Below, piece by piece: positions 1-9,114 of a stretch of 64,000 nt of DNA (position 1 is its first letter; each line of letters starts with the position of its first letter). The position numbers were made by a program, and so were the translations under genes. This stretch comes from Allorhodopirellula heiligendammensis (GTDB lineage Bacteria; Planctomycetota; Planctomycetia; Pirellulales; Pirellulaceae), in contig NZ_SJPU01000002.1 of assembly GCF_007860105.1 (NCBI RefSeq), forward strand, positions 456,837 to 520,836, read 5' to 3'. The notes below the pieces were generated by a model. The model did not search any database. It worked only from the letters and a program-made list of their open reading frames with translations, and had not been told where the DNA came from.

Positions 1-567
1 GACCGTCAGAATGGCAGCGAGTGATGCGGGCACAGCCGTGGTCAGTTTCGGCAGTAAATAGATGATCGCCATCGTCAGCACGACCATCACCAGCATGATC
101 ACGAGCGGTGTACCGGTTAAATAGACGAGGTTGCCGCTGTCCGAAAGTGTTTTAAAACTGCCCAACTGAGCCATACCGATCACAATCGCCAGTCCATTGA
201 CAAATCCTAACATCACGCTGTGGGGTACCATGCGAATGAGCTTACCGAGTCTGCCAATCCCCACGGCGACCTGCAGCAGCCCGCACAATATCACCGCGGG
301 AAAGAGGTACTCGACCCCATTTTCATGAACCAAGGCAACTACGACCACAGCCATCGCACCTGTCGCACCCGAAATCATACCCGGTCGCCCGCCAACCACT
401 GCCGTGATCAGCCCGATAAAAAATGCGGAATAGAGACCGATCAGAGGCGAAACCCCCGCGACGAAGGCGAACGCGATCGCTTCGGGGACGAGTGCCAGTG
501 CCACGGTAATCCCGGACAGCAAATCATTTTTGAAAGAGTTCGATTGATGACGGAAGAAATTCAGCAT
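1..567 (-). CDS. SulP-family anion permease, N-terminal part (cut by window edge)
   Basis: Secondary transporter of the SulP (sulfate permease) family, expected in the inner membrane. The reading frame is open from an ATG at 567 down to base 1 (189 codons), so only the N-terminal part is seen. The protein begins [15 protein letters not shown] and then has several hydrophobic helices. The SulP signature region is clear: [17 protein letters not shown], then GLYSAF, then a [17 protein letters not shown] stretch. A TGA lies three codons upstream of the ATG, so no longer start is possible. There is no clear ribosome binding site. The substrate (sulfate, bicarbonate or another anion) cannot be told, and the C-terminal STAS domain, if present, lies outside the window. 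A possible promoter lies at 612-639. Confidence 0.88.
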   Translation of the reverse strand, partial: MLNFFRHQSNSFKNDLLSGITVALALVPEAIAFAFVAGVSPLIGLYSAFFIGLITAVVGGRPGMISGATGAMAVVVVALVHENGVEYLFPAVILCGLLQVAVGIGRLGKLIRMVPHSVMLGFVNGLAIVIGMAQLGSFKTLSDSGNLVYLTGTPLVIMLVMVVLTMAIIYLLPKLTTAVPASLAAILTV

Positions 568-1048
568 GGCGATTCAGCGCGGATTCTTGAAACTTATAAT
601 ATTTGAGGCCGATATTAGCCGCCGATAACGATCGGTCAACGTCGACAGACGTATTCCATCATGGGTCTTCAAACGCGTGATATGATCAAACGCCGCGCAG
701 CGTCGCAGTGGATCCCACTAAGGACAATCTGCGGGCCTGAGGGCACCACCCCGCGAATATTGTCGAGGCGCGCCAGAATCCCATCAGCCCAGGATGTTTT
801 TTGAGAATATTTGTGCGGGCGATTTTTACGCAAGTGCCAGTCAATTGGCGTGCCCGTCGCGAGCCGACTGCCGTGAGGTCGTGGGTCACCGCCAGCCCGG
901 AAGCTTACGCGGCTCGGCTCACGAATCCGCCCGACCGCTTACGCCGCTCGGCTTACCTCAATGCCCGGGCGACTTGCGCTGAGTCGCCGAAGACGGTACA
1001 AACACAACACCCAACATCTGACCCTAATTCACTTGCGGAGCCAGCCAT
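568..1048. other. Intergenic region between divergent SulP and hemQ genes
   Basis: No supported gene is seen in these 481 bases. Short open frames on both strands have no recognisable domain or good ribosome binding site. The left part carries the possible SulP promoter. The right end has GGAG nine bases before the hemQ ATG. Confidence 0.6.
612..639 (-). promoter_or_regulatory. Possible sigma70-type promoter for the SulP gene
   Basis: On the minus strand a TTGACC hexamer (634-639) is followed after 16 bases by TAATAT (612-617). This would start transcription about 35 to 40 bases before the ATG at 567. It is read by eye only, and planctomycete promoters are poorly defined. Confidence 0.3.
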
Positions 1049-1960
1049 ATGACTGATCAACCCACCCATCCTGCTCCCTCTGGACGCCCTGCATCGACGC
1101 ATGGACCAGCACCCGGCGGTCCCCCACCAGGCGTTCGGCCTCAGGCAGCTCTGCCTGAACCATCGTTGATCCCAGAGCAGGGCTGGCATGTCGGTCATTT
1201 CTTCTACCGTTTTCGCCGTGATCAGCTTGATGCACCCCTTTCACCCGAGGTCTGCCAGCAATTCTGCGACGCACTGGCGCCGAGCGACGACTGCCTTCCT
1301 GAGCGGCTGGCGTCGTATTGGACGAGTGGCCATGAAGCGGATTTTGGCGTCATTGTAATGGACCCGCATCCGGGCAAAGTCGATGCGATTCACCAGGCCC
1401 TACTGGCCCCTGGCATCGGTCGCTGGATCGAGCCCGCCTGGTCGTTTACCTCCGTCAGTGAAGTCAGCGAGTACGTCCCCTCTGTCGAAGCCTACCGGGA
1501 ACGGCTGATCCGCCAGGGAGGCGAACCCGACTCGCCTGAGCTAGCCGCAAAAGTAAGCGCCTACGAACGGCGTTTACCGATGATGAACCGCAATCGCCTG
1601 CAACCCGACATCCCCGACTGGCCAGCTGCCTGCTTCTATCCGATGAACAAAAGCCGCGTGCCGGGAGCGAACTGGTTTACCGAGCCGTTCAGCTTGCGAA
1701 ATCAGATGATGGCCGAACACGCCCAGAGCGGGATGGCGTTCGCAGGCAAAGTCAGCCAATTGATCTCGGTCGGCGTGGGGTTGGATAATTGGGAGTGGAT
1801 GGTGACTCTGTGGGGCCGCAATCCGGAATACTTAAAAGAGATCGTCTACAAGATGCGATTTGATGAGGCGAGTGCGAAATATGGTGAATTTGGCCCCTTC
1901 TTTGTCGGCTACCGCGCCGACGGCCGAGAGATCCTGGACCACTGCCGGATGACCGGTTAA
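1049..1960 (+). CDS. hemQ: HemQ / coproheme decarboxylase (chlorite dismutase family)
   Basis: Peroxide-dependent coproheme decarboxylase, expected to carry out the last step of the coproporphyrin-dependent heme pathway in the cytoplasm. The 303-residue protein has a proline-rich, probably disordered N-terminus (about residues 1-42) and then the chlorite dismutase fold. Family hallmarks are YPMNK (Tyr197, matching the catalytic tyrosine of HemQ proteins), the proximal heme-ligand region MMAEHAQSG (His224), the GLDNWEWMVTLWG strand and MRFDEASAKYGEFGPF near the C-terminus. The ATG has GGAG nine bases upstream. True chlorite dismutases have a different active-site pattern, so HemQ is the better call. 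It stands alone here; no other heme gene is nearby. Confidence 0.9.
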   Translation: MTDQPTHPAPSGRPASTHGPAPGGPPPGVRPQAALPEPSLIPEQGWHVGHFFYRFRRDQLDAPLSPEVCQQFCDALAPSDDCLPERLASYWTSGHEADFGVIVMDPHPGKVDAIHQALLAPGIGRWIEPAWSFTSVSEVSEYVPSVEAYRERLIRQGGEPDSPELAAKVSAYERRLPMMNRNRLQPDIPDWPAACFYPMNKSRVPGANWFTEPFSLRNQMMAEHAQSGMAFAGKVSQLISVGVGLDNWEWMVTLWGRNPEYLKEIVYKMRFDEASAKYGEFGPFFVGYRADGREILDHCRMTG

Positions 1961-1964
1961 GCCC

Positions 1965-2059
1965 GCCCGTGACGCGGCATCGCGCCCGTGACGTGGCATC
2001 GCGCCCGTGACGTGGCATCGTGCATGTGAAGTGGCATCGCGCATGTGACGTGTTGTCCG
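1965..2059. repeat. Five tandem copies of a 19-bp repeat
   Basis: Directly after the hemQ stop codon lie five head-to-tail 19-base units, consensus GCCCGTGACGTGGCATCGC, starting at 1965, 1984, 2003, 2022 and 2041. Units 2 and 3 differ by one base; units 4 and 5 are more diverged (GCATGTGA start). The rest of the 315-base gap to the next gene (2060-2275) shows no gene. Confidence 0.9.
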
Positions 2060-2275
2060 TACCAAGCATCCTGTCAGTGATTTCCATCCTCACTGGCACC
2101 TCGCCGGATTGCGTGGTTTTGCAATCGCGACAATCCGGGCAATCGGAACACTGAAGCAACGGCGAGTAATGGACTGGCTCGATAACCGATCAATATTCAA
2201 GGCGACTCGCAATCAACTTCCGAAACATCGACGGAAGTATGCGCACCACAATTGAATACTGTGTCAGGAACGATC

Positions 2276-3142
2276 ATGCCCACCCCCAACCGAGCATCGG
2301 CAACGCTTGCCATCCTGATCTGCATGGCATTTACCACTGCGTCGGCGCACGGTCCATTCGGCCTCTTTTCCAATCTTTCGCCTGCCACGGGCCGAAGCCC
2401 GCGTGAACTCTCCGAAGAAGATGAGATTGAGACCGATCGCGACTCGTTCACATTGGCAACCGGAGTGGTCGGAAAAAGTCGGCTGGTAATCGAGTCAGCC
2501 TATTCGTTCGTGGACAACCGCAATGTTCCCGAAACCCACAGCCTGCCCGAGTTGATCGCGCGCTACGGGATTACCGACAATTTTGAGCTGCGACTGGGAT
2601 ACAACTATGAAGTTGGCGGAGCAGGAAATCCCGTTTCCGGCAACGTCCCAGATGAATTCGAAGAAACAGCAGATCTCGAACGCGGAGCACGGGTCATCTA
2701 CGGCGCCAAATACCGCGTCAGTCGTCAACTTGGTGGGATGCCTGAGAGCTCCGTTCTGATTCAAGGCTTCACCCCCGTACGCGGCATCGACACCGCTACC
2801 CAGCTCTCGGCCACGTATGTCTTCGGCTGGCAGCTGCCCAACGAATGGGAGTGGGATTCAGCGGTCCGCTATGGGACGGGATCTTTCGAAGATGATCATT
2901 TCAACGTCTGGTCCCCATCGACGGTGATCAAGATACCGGTAGGAGAGAAATGGAAATTTCATGCTGAATACTTCAGCGTGAACACTGATGGTCGTGCTAA
3001 AGAAAGCACGCAGCAATTCTTTAGCCCTGGCGCTCACTACCTGATCACACCGAACCTAGAGATTGGCCTCCGAGTGGGCTGGGGGCTCAATACGCAAACG
3101 CCCAATTTCTTCAGCAACGTTGGTGGCGGCATTCGCTTCTGA
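2276..3142 (+). CDS. Outer-membrane beta-barrel protein, phenol-degradation MetA-like (transporter-like)
   Basis: Predicted outer-membrane barrel of 288 residues. A hydrophobic signal peptide (about residues 7-25, ending near TASAHG) is followed by alternating amphipathic strands such as FELRLGYNYEVGG, WEWDSAVRYGTGSF and LEIGLRVGWGLNTQ. It ends in GGGIRF, with the C-terminal Phe typical of barrels inserted by BAM. The overall pattern resembles the Phenol_MetA_deg family of putative outer-membrane channels. ATG 2276 was chosen over an in-frame start at 2252 because AGGA lies seven bases before it and because it places the signal peptide at the N-terminus. Substrate unknown; no partner transporter lies beside it. 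Confidence 0.65.
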   Translation: MPTPNRASATLAILICMAFTTASAHGPFGLFSNLSPATGRSPRELSEEDEIETDRDSFTLATGVVGKSRLVIESAYSFVDNRNVPETHSLPELIARYGITDNFELRLGYNYEVGGAGNPVSGNVPDEFEETADLERGARVIYGAKYRVSRQLGGMPESSVLIQGFTPVRGIDTATQLSATYVFGWQLPNEWEWDSAVRYGTGSFEDDHFNVWSPSTVIKIPVGEKWKFHAEYFSVNTDGRAKESTQQFFSPGAHYLITPNLEIGLRVGWGLNTQTPNFFSNVGGGIRF

Positions 3143-3506
3143 GCTCCTCGCGTAAGACCATGCATCGCAACGCGAGCGCCCCCCAGGAGAGTCGCTCGCG
3201 TTCGCTCGCACAGCTTTTACCCACAGGCAAAATGGAAGTTGCTCGGGTGCTATGGAAAACTGGTCCCGCAACCGACGGCGCCGTCCATGAGGCTACTTCG
3301 GAGGAACAGTGAGATGATTTCACGATTTTGGGTACCAGCGGCGGGGCTGGACGCTGTCCGGTGCCTCACGGAACTCGGCTCACCACAGTCGACTAAAACA
3401 ACAACCCGTCAAGGCTCTCGGTGCGTTTGTTAAACGATCCGGAACTCTTGACGGGCTAAGCTAGGGGCAAATGGAATTGCATTTCGGTCGGGACAGCGGT
3501 CCCGCC
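3143..3506. other. Intergenic region between convergent genes, with three hairpins
   Basis: No gene is seen. Three inverted repeats are present: arms 3169-3178/3193-3202 (AACGCGAGCG, likely ending the barrel gene), arms 3405-3413/3447-3455, and a GGGAC palindrome at 3489-3504 two bases beyond the desaturase stop. They fit a shared termination zone between convergent transcripts. Confidence 0.6.
3390..3455 (-). terminator. Likely terminator of the desaturase gene
   Basis: On the minus strand the arms CCCGTCAAG/CTTGACGGG (3447-3455 and 3405-3413) are followed by a T-rich run, TTGTTGTTTT (about 3395-3404). The loop is long (33 bases) and itself contains a small CGTTT-AAACG hairpin. Confidence 0.45.
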
Positions 3507-4652
3507 TTACTTTGCAGCAGCTTTCTTCGCGGCCGCTGCGGCTCGTTTCTCGGCGGCGGTGCGGTAGTCGACGACGTCCCAAACCAGACCGACGGCGCGG
3601 AGCAACCGGATCGACTGCCACGTGATGTCGAACTCCCACCACTTGTGCCCGTGTTTGGCCATGCGGGGGTAAGCGTGGTGATTGTTGTGCCAGCCTTCAC
3701 CGTAGGCGACGATCGCGACGAGCCAGTTATTACGGCTATCGTCGGTTGTCTCGTAATTCTTGTAACCGAACATGTGCGAGGCGCTGTTGACCATCCAGGT
3801 AGCGTGCAGCACGAAGACGAGTCGCACAAACATGCCCCACAGCAGCATTGACATGCCCATGTAGAATCCACCGAAATAGTATCCGCCACCGAACAGAGCC
3901 AGCGACACCACGATGTGAATCGGCAGGAAGAGCTTGTCAAAGGCACGCATCATCGGGTCGCGGTACAAATCGGGTGCCCAACGCTCTAGGTATTCTTGGC
4001 GATCGCCGTTGTGAGTGTGAAAGGCCAGCCACGTCATGTGGCTCCAAAAACCGCCGTCGTGCGGCGAGTGCGGGTCGCCTTCTTGGTCGCTGTGGGCGTG
4101 ATGTTTGCGGTGATCGGCAACCCAATCCAATGGCGAACCTTCGCCTGCGAAACAGCCGATGCCGGCAAACAGGTAGCGAACCCAATTATATGTTTTCATG
4201 CCGGTGTGGGTTAGCATGCGGTGATACCCCAAGCAAATGCCCAGGCTGCCGGCGATCCAGTGCAACACAAACGCCGTCACCACGGCTTGCCAGCTGAAGT
4301 AAAACGGAGCCGCAAGACAGGCGAGGTGAGCGATCGCTAACCAACCAATCGCCCAGTAGCTCAGGTTATCCGAGCGAACGCGTTCCGCTTTTGTCGGACG
4401 CGCCATGTCACGCTTCTTCGCCGCCTTCTGATCTACCAGTGAAGAAAACCCGTCGGCATCTTCGGCTGCTGGGCGGTGCAAGCCCCGCTCGCTATCCAGA
4501 CTTGGGGCGTCCTCAAGGCCCGGACGATTCCAGACTTCGGCGTCGAGCGGGTCGAGCGTTTCGGTATCCGCTGCATGAGCGACGTCAGAAATCGGATGAT
4601 GGTGATTATTTTTTCCGCCGCGATTGCGGGAGGGTTCGGTAACAGTCGACAT
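3507..4652 (-). CDS. Delta-9-type fatty acid desaturase
   Basis: Membrane di-iron desaturase of the acyl-CoA/acyl-lipid delta-9 class, which puts a cis double bond into acyl chains. The 381-residue protein has a long polar N-terminus (about 90 residues), then four hydrophobic segments and the three histidine boxes of the family: HRMLTH (144-149), HRKHH (about 181-185) and EGWHNNHH (319-326). A lysine/alanine-rich tail (AEKRAAAAAKKAAAK) closes it. ATG 4652 is preferred over an in-frame start at 4703 because the longer form runs toward the divergent epmA gene. It is divergent from epmA and convergent with the barrel gene. The exact substrate and position of the double bond are not visible. Confidence 0.9.
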   Translation of the reverse strand: MSTVTEPSRNRGGKNNHHHPISDVAHAADTETLDPLDAEVWNRPGLEDAPSLDSERGLHRPAAEDADGFSSLVDQKAAKKRDMARPTKAERVRSDNLSYWAIGWLAIAHLACLAAPFYFSWQAVVTAFVLHWIAGSLGICLGYHRMLTHTGMKTYNWVRYLFAGIGCFAGEGSPLDWVADHRKHHAHSDQEGDPHSPHDGGFWSHMTWLAFHTHNGDRQEYLERWAPDLYRDPMMRAFDKLFLPIHIVVSLALFGGGYYFGGFYMGMSMLLWGMFVRLVFVLHATWMVNSASHMFGYKNYETTDDSRNNWLVAIVAYGEGWHNNHHAYPRMAKHGHKWWEFDITWQSIRLLRAVGLVWDVVDYRTAAEKRAAAAAKKAAAK

Positions 4653-4852
4653 GAGAGTGCGATCCTGAACTCGTCGTGCGAATGGGATAGGTGATACTGC
4701 CACATAGAATACAGGTGCTCCTGACGTCCCATGTCACATGCGTTGCACTACTATGTAACGGCTTTGTAATTGTTTTGATGACATTTCGGGCGCAGCCACT
4801 CTCGGCTGGCCGAGAATTGAATAATTCCACTAAAAAAGCTGCAAAAAGCCCA

Positions 4853-5896
4853 ATGCCTGCCAACTCCGATGCTGCCCCGGATACCGTCACATTGAATTCG
4901 AAATCGCGACCGAGCGGCCCTGGTTTTGTCGATTTTTTTGGACAGTTGGACTTGCGTGATCGACTTCTCCGGTTGCTTCGCAAGTACTTTCACGAAAATG
5001 GGTTCCGCGAGGTCCAGCCACCTTGCCTCAGCCGCGACTGCGTGGTCGACGCCTATCTCGATCCCATTGTCATTCCCGGCACAGAGCTGGGGATGCCACA
5101 GTCGACTTCGGAGAGCACCCCGCCTCAGTACTACTTGCAGACCTCTGCGGAGTCTGCGATGAAACGGCTGTTGGCCCAAGGTGCGCCCTCCATTTTCGCC
5201 ATCTCCCCAGTCTTTCGGCGTGGGGAGGTTGGCGTTCGGCACAACGTCGAATTCACCATGCTCGAATGGTACGAGGTTGGCGGTGACGCCACCTCGGCCA
5301 TCGAACTCCTCGGAAATCTCGCCGCCCTCATCTTTGAGACGTCCCGTTTTGACACCGTCAGTTACCGGGACGCGTTTACCGAACATCTGAGCATTGATCC
5401 CATTGAGGCCCCCATCGAGCAGGTTTCGAAACTCGTCGGAGGGATCGACGCGGAGCTCGCGATATCAATTGGTTCGGACCGCGACTCGCTGCTCGATGTC
5501 CTGTTGTCACATTTCGTCGAACCGCAACTCGGTAAAGCGGTGCCCACGATCTTAACCCGATATCCGGTGACGCAGGCTGCTCTGGCGAGGCCCTGCGAAG
5601 ATGACCCGCGATTCGCGCATCGGTTTGAACTGTTCTATCGCGGCATTGAATTAGCCAACGGGTATGACGAGTTACTCGACGCCGACGAACTGGTCCGGCG
5701 TTATCAGCTCAACAACGAAATACGGTGTCAAACGGGACGGCAACCGCTGGCCGTGGACACGACCCTCGTCGCGGCGATGCGGCGCGGATTGCCGGCCTGC
5801 AGTGGTGTTGCGGTCGGAGTCGATCGACTGCAGATGCTACTCAGCGGGGCTCGCTCGATTGACGAGGTCATCCCGCTGCCGATCACGATTGCGTGA
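4853..5896 (+). CDS. epmA: EF-P beta-lysine ligase (EpmA/GenX/PoxA)
   Basis: Class II lysyl-tRNA-synthetase-like enzyme that joins (R)-beta-lysine to a lysine of elongation factor P. Seen in the sequence are motif 2 (FRRGEVGVRHNVEFTMLEWYEV) and motif 3 (SGVAVGVDRLQMLLSG near the C-terminus); there is no anticodon-binding domain, as expected for EpmA. The start is uncertain: ATG 4853 gives 347 residues, close to the family size (about 325), while ATG 4778 or a GTG at 4691 would add 25 or 54 residues with no family counterpart. The partner genes epmB and efp are not in the window. It is divergent from the desaturase gene. Confidence 0.88.
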   Translation: MPANSDAAPDTVTLNSKSRPSGPGFVDFFGQLDLRDRLLRLLRKYFHENGFREVQPPCLSRDCVVDAYLDPIVIPGTELGMPQSTSESTPPQYYLQTSAESAMKRLLAQGAPSIFAISPVFRRGEVGVRHNVEFTMLEWYEVGGDATSAIELLGNLAALIFETSRFDTVSYRDAFTEHLSIDPIEAPIEQVSKLVGGIDAELAISIGSDRDSLLDVLLSHFVEPQLGKAVPTILTRYPVTQAALARPCEDDPRFAHRFELFYRGIELANGYDELLDADELVRRYQLNNEIRCQTGRQPLAVDTTLVAAMRRGLPACSGVAVGVDRLQMLLSGARSIDEVIPLPITIA

Positions 5897-6000
5897 CCAT
5901 ATCGACCGCCCGCTCCGCCCGCCATGAGTAGCAACGCCAATCGACAGGGGGTCCGCACTCGGCGAGATCCCGGTGGGAAGCAATCGTGGGGCGACGCAAC

Positions 6001-6024
6001 TCAGACCACCGGAGCCCTCGGGCT
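6001..6024. repeat. Short intergenic repeat, copy 1 (TCAGACC...GGAGCC...TCGGGCT)
   Basis: The sequence TCAGACCACCGGAGCC followed by CTCGGGCT reappears with few changes at 16841-16864. Each copy holds a small GC palindrome (GGAGCC/GGGCTC type). It lies in the 239-base gap between epmA and the Nramp-like gene, where no gene is seen. Confidence 0.5.
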
Positions 6025-6135
6025 CGGTGATCACCCTCCCACGCAGGCCCGGTCTCCTGCTATGATTCGCCCCTACGCGATTTAGTGCGCACGAAATTCA
6101 CCCCTTCCATTCTCAAAAACCCGTTCGACTCGCTC

Positions 6136-7941
6136 ATGGCGTCCGCTCCTGAATCCAACCCACAAGGTCCGACTGGCCCAGTAAAAGACCCCTTAACGGG
6201 AGGGCCAGCAGAAATCAGTGACAAGGTTCGCGCGGATCGGGAACTGCTTCGACAGGCCCAAGCCGACGGCACGACCTGGCGAGCATACGTCAAGCTGTCG
6301 GGGCCGGGATGGCTGCAAAGCGCGATCACGTTGGGAGGCGGATCGCTCGCCGGATCGCTCTTTTTGGGCGTACTCGGCGGGACGAGTATGCTGTGGCTGC
6401 AGCTCGTTGCAATTGTATTGGGCGTGGTGATGTTGTCGGCTATCAGTTACGTGACCTTGTCGACCGGGCGGCGTCCCTTTGAAGCCATTAATTCGGAAAT
6501 CAATCCCGCACTGGGCTGGGGGTGGGTCATCGCCACGGTGATGGCCAACATGATTTTTTGCATGCCGCAGTTCAGCCTGTGCTATGACGCGCTCGACAAA
6601 AACCTGTCGTCGATCGGCGGCGGGGAAGGACTCGGCGGCGCAGCGACCACAAAGTGGACAGTCACGATCGCATTGCTGTTAGCAGCCGGCAGCATCGTGA
6701 TGCTGAACCTCCGCGGTGGGAAGGCAGCCAAGTTGTTCGATGTATTTCTGAAGGGACTGATCGGATTAATCGTGATCTGTTTCTTCGGCGTCGCGATCCT
6801 GCTGTTGGCCAAGGGTGAGATCAGCATCAGTAATATGCTTGCTGGCATGATCCCCGACTTCACCCAATTCGTTCGTCCCGCGGGAGACTTGCGGGAACTG
6901 ATCTCCGGATTGGCACCCGACGCCCAAACCTACTGGCTCGGTACATTGATGCCCACGCAGCGAAGCGTGATGATCTCGGCGATCGCCACTGCGGTTGGCA
7001 TCAACATGACGTTCCTTTTGCCGTATTCAATGTTGGCCCGCGGCTGGGACAAGACGTTCCGCGGCTTGGCAAGATTCGATTTGGCCACCGGCATGGCGAT
7101 TCCCTTTGTGCTTGTGACGAGTTGCGTCGTGATCGCGGCTGCTTCGTCTTTTCATAACAAGATCGACGCGAAGCTTGCGTCCACCAATCTCGCTGAGATG
7201 CAAGAGTCACCTCTATTCCCCAAGGTCGAAGGCGACCTGTTAAAGCGAGTGGATGCAACGCTCGGTGCGGCAGCCGAATCGACGGACCAAGAAACCAAAT
7301 TAAATATGGTTGCCGCTTTGCCCGAAGCTGAAAAACGTTTGGCGGCAGCACTCGTCAAACGCGACGCATTTGAATTGTCTAAAACTCTGGCCCCCTTGCT
7401 AGGTCAAGAAAATGCCAAGTTGGTCTTCGGGCTGGGTGTATTCGGGATGGGATTCTCAACCATCATTATCTTGATGCTAATCAACGGTTACGCATTTCGT
7501 GAAATTTCTGGCCGCCCCAACAGCGAGGGCATGTTCATTCTCGGAGTGGCGGTCGCCGGTTTGACTGGAGCGAGTTGGGTCGCCCTCTGGACCGACGATA
7601 GCCTGCGATTCTGGTTGGCCATCTTTGCCAGCACCTTCGCGGTGATGTTGTTGCCAATCGCATACTTCACCTTCTTCCTGATGATGAATAGCGATCGCAT
7701 TCTTGGGTCTGACCGCCCGACCGGTTCGAGCCGGTTGGTCTGGAACGTCCTGATGGGATTGGCGACCGCCGGTGCAACTGCGGCAGCGTTCACTTCGTTG
7801 ATGGAGAAATACCACGATCCCAATCCCCTGTCGTTTCGGATCGTCGCCACCATTTGGGTCGTCTACGGCATCGCTGTGGTACTCGGGTTCTGGTGGCAAA
7901 AACAAAGCCACTCCGCCAGCCCCGACGAGCGGGCGGCGTAG
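6136..7941 (+). CDS. Nramp-like (SLC11-family) membrane transporter, divergent
   Basis: Inner-membrane carrier of 601 residues with about 11-12 hydrophobic segments. The first helix region (GPGWLQSAITLGGGSLAGS) lines up with the Nramp TM1 (GPG...DPGN), and the TM6-like region reads MTFLLPYSMLARGWDKTF. Both metal-binding signatures are changed: DPGN is replaced by LGGGS-type residues, and the TM6 MPH is replaced by LPY. A soluble insert of about 100 residues (near 7150-7400) lies between two C-terminal helices. This suggests an Nramp relative with another ion or substrate. ATG 6136 is preferred to a GTG at 6085. It is followed 39 bases later by a glycerophosphodiesterase gene. Confidence 0.75.
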   Translation: MASAPESNPQGPTGPVKDPLTGGPAEISDKVRADRELLRQAQADGTTWRAYVKLSGPGWLQSAITLGGGSLAGSLFLGVLGGTSMLWLQLVAIVLGVVMLSAISYVTLSTGRRPFEAINSEINPALGWGWVIATVMANMIFCMPQFSLCYDALDKNLSSIGGGEGLGGAATTKWTVTIALLLAAGSIVMLNLRGGKAAKLFDVFLKGLIGLIVICFFGVAILLLAKGEISISNMLAGMIPDFTQFVRPAGDLRELISGLAPDAQTYWLGTLMPTQRSVMISAIATAVGINMTFLLPYSMLARGWDKTFRGLARFDLATGMAIPFVLVTSCVVIAAASSFHNKIDAKLASTNLAEMQESPLFPKVEGDLLKRVDATLGAAAESTDQETKLNMVAALPEAEKRLAAALVKRDAFELSKTLAPLLGQENAKLVFGLGVFGMGFSTIIILMLINGYAFREISGRPNSEGMFILGVAVAGLTGASWVALWTDDSLRFWLAIFASTFAVMLLPIAYFTFFLMMNSDRILGSDRPTGSSRLVWNVLMGLATAGATAAAFTSLMEKYHDPNPLSFRIVATIWVVYGIAVVLGFWWQKQSHSASPDERAA

Positions 7942-7980
7942 GACTGGTATCCCTGCTCTCGGTCCCTGCGGGTTTTTGAC

Positions 7981-8901
7981 ATGACGCCGTTTCGATGCCG
8001 CATCAACATTCGTAAACTGGACATGACTACGTGCCTTGCCGTGCTCGCGGCATGCCTGTTGGTCGGGCTGGCAAGTGAAGATTCGCATGTGAACGCCGCC
8101 AATCCGGTGGTCGCTGCCTCCCCAGGAGTCGCAGCTGGAAGCCCAGCAGAATTAGCCGCGGCCGCGCGGGATGTCGAGCGCATCTCAGCTCATCGTGGCG
8201 CGAGTCTGGATCGGCCGGAGAACACCATCGCGGCATTTGAAAGAGCGATTGAAGCGGGAGCTACCGCGATCGAGATCGACGTACGCACCTCGCGCGATGG
8301 CAAGTTAGTGATCATGCATGACGCGAGGGTGGACCGCACCACCGATGGCACCGGGCGGGTGAACGATCTGACCTGGGCCGAGCTATCGAAACTGGACGCG
8401 GGGAGCTGGTTTGGTGCCGACTATGCATCTGAGCGGGTCCCCTCGCTTGATCACGCACTGCAGTTCTGCCGTGGCCGCATCGACATCCATCTGGACCTGA
8501 AGGAACTAGGGCCGGCGTATGTAGACCGGGTCACTGCGTCTGTGCAAGCCCACGGTGATCCTACTAGCACCATCGCCGCCGTCCGCACCGTAGAACAAGC
8601 ACGGCAGCTGAAGCAGCGTGTGCCGGAAATAAAAACGCTGATGTTTCTTCGCCAGCTGGAACAGATCGATATGGCTCTGGCCGCAAAAGTGGACTACTTG
8701 CGGCCGCAACTCGACTGGCTTGCAGAGTCCCCCGAGCTACTGGGAAAGCTCCGGGAAGGCGGTGCCAAAATCCACCTTGATGCGACCACGGGGACGCCGA
8801 AAGCTGTGCTGCCTCTACTGGGGTATCGCCCCGAATCTTTGCTATGCGATGATCCTGAACAATTGCGCAAGACACTCACTCAGTTGCAGGCTGCTGATTG
8901 A
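7981..8901 (+). CDS. Glycerophosphodiester phosphodiesterase, secreted
   Basis: GDPD-family enzyme that splits glycerophosphodiesters into glycerol-3-phosphate and an alcohol; placed outside the cytoplasm by an N-terminal hydrophobic segment (TTCLAVLAACLLVGLAS). The family motifs are intact: AHRGAS with His71, PENT with Glu80, EIDVR (Glu98, Asp100) and MHD (His113). The product is 306 residues from ATG 7981; an in-frame ATG at 8023 (15th codon) would put the signal peptide nearer the N-terminus and is equally possible. The body matches a single-domain bacterial GDPD in size. Confidence 0.88.
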   Translation: MTPFRCRINIRKLDMTTCLAVLAACLLVGLASEDSHVNAANPVVAASPGVAAGSPAELAAAARDVERISAHRGASLDRPENTIAAFERAIEAGATAIEIDVRTSRDGKLVIMHDARVDRTTDGTGRVNDLTWAELSKLDAGSWFGADYASERVPSLDHALQFCRGRIDIHLDLKELGPAYVDRVTASVQAHGDPTSTIAAVRTVEQARQLKQRVPEIKTLMFLRQLEQIDMALAAKVDYLRPQLDWLAESPELLGKLREGGAKIHLDATTGTPKAVLPLLGYRPESLLCDDPEQLRKTLTQLQAAD

Positions 8902-9114
8902 GAGCGAGGAGACTAAATCGCCTGCCCGGCGTCGAGTCGGTGCCAGCAAGTCGCCCCACACGAGTGCCCGGCCCACAATAGCTGAGGGAAGATCTGTGAG
9001 GTTTGGGTGCGGCTGATGCCTCATCGTGCAGCCCCTCGTTAGACACAGACCTTCGTATGCTTGCGGCGACAGTTGAGGGCATGCAATTCAGGCGGGGAAT
9101 TCTCGGTGCGAGTG

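Noticed and set aside
220-606. Open frame of 128 codons on the plus strand
   Set aside because: It lies opposite the SulP permease gene, whose conserved motifs are clear on the minus strand.
1752-2159. Open frame on the minus strand through the 19-bp repeats
   Set aside because: It is opposite the conserved end of hemQ and then translates the tandem repeat; no independent support.
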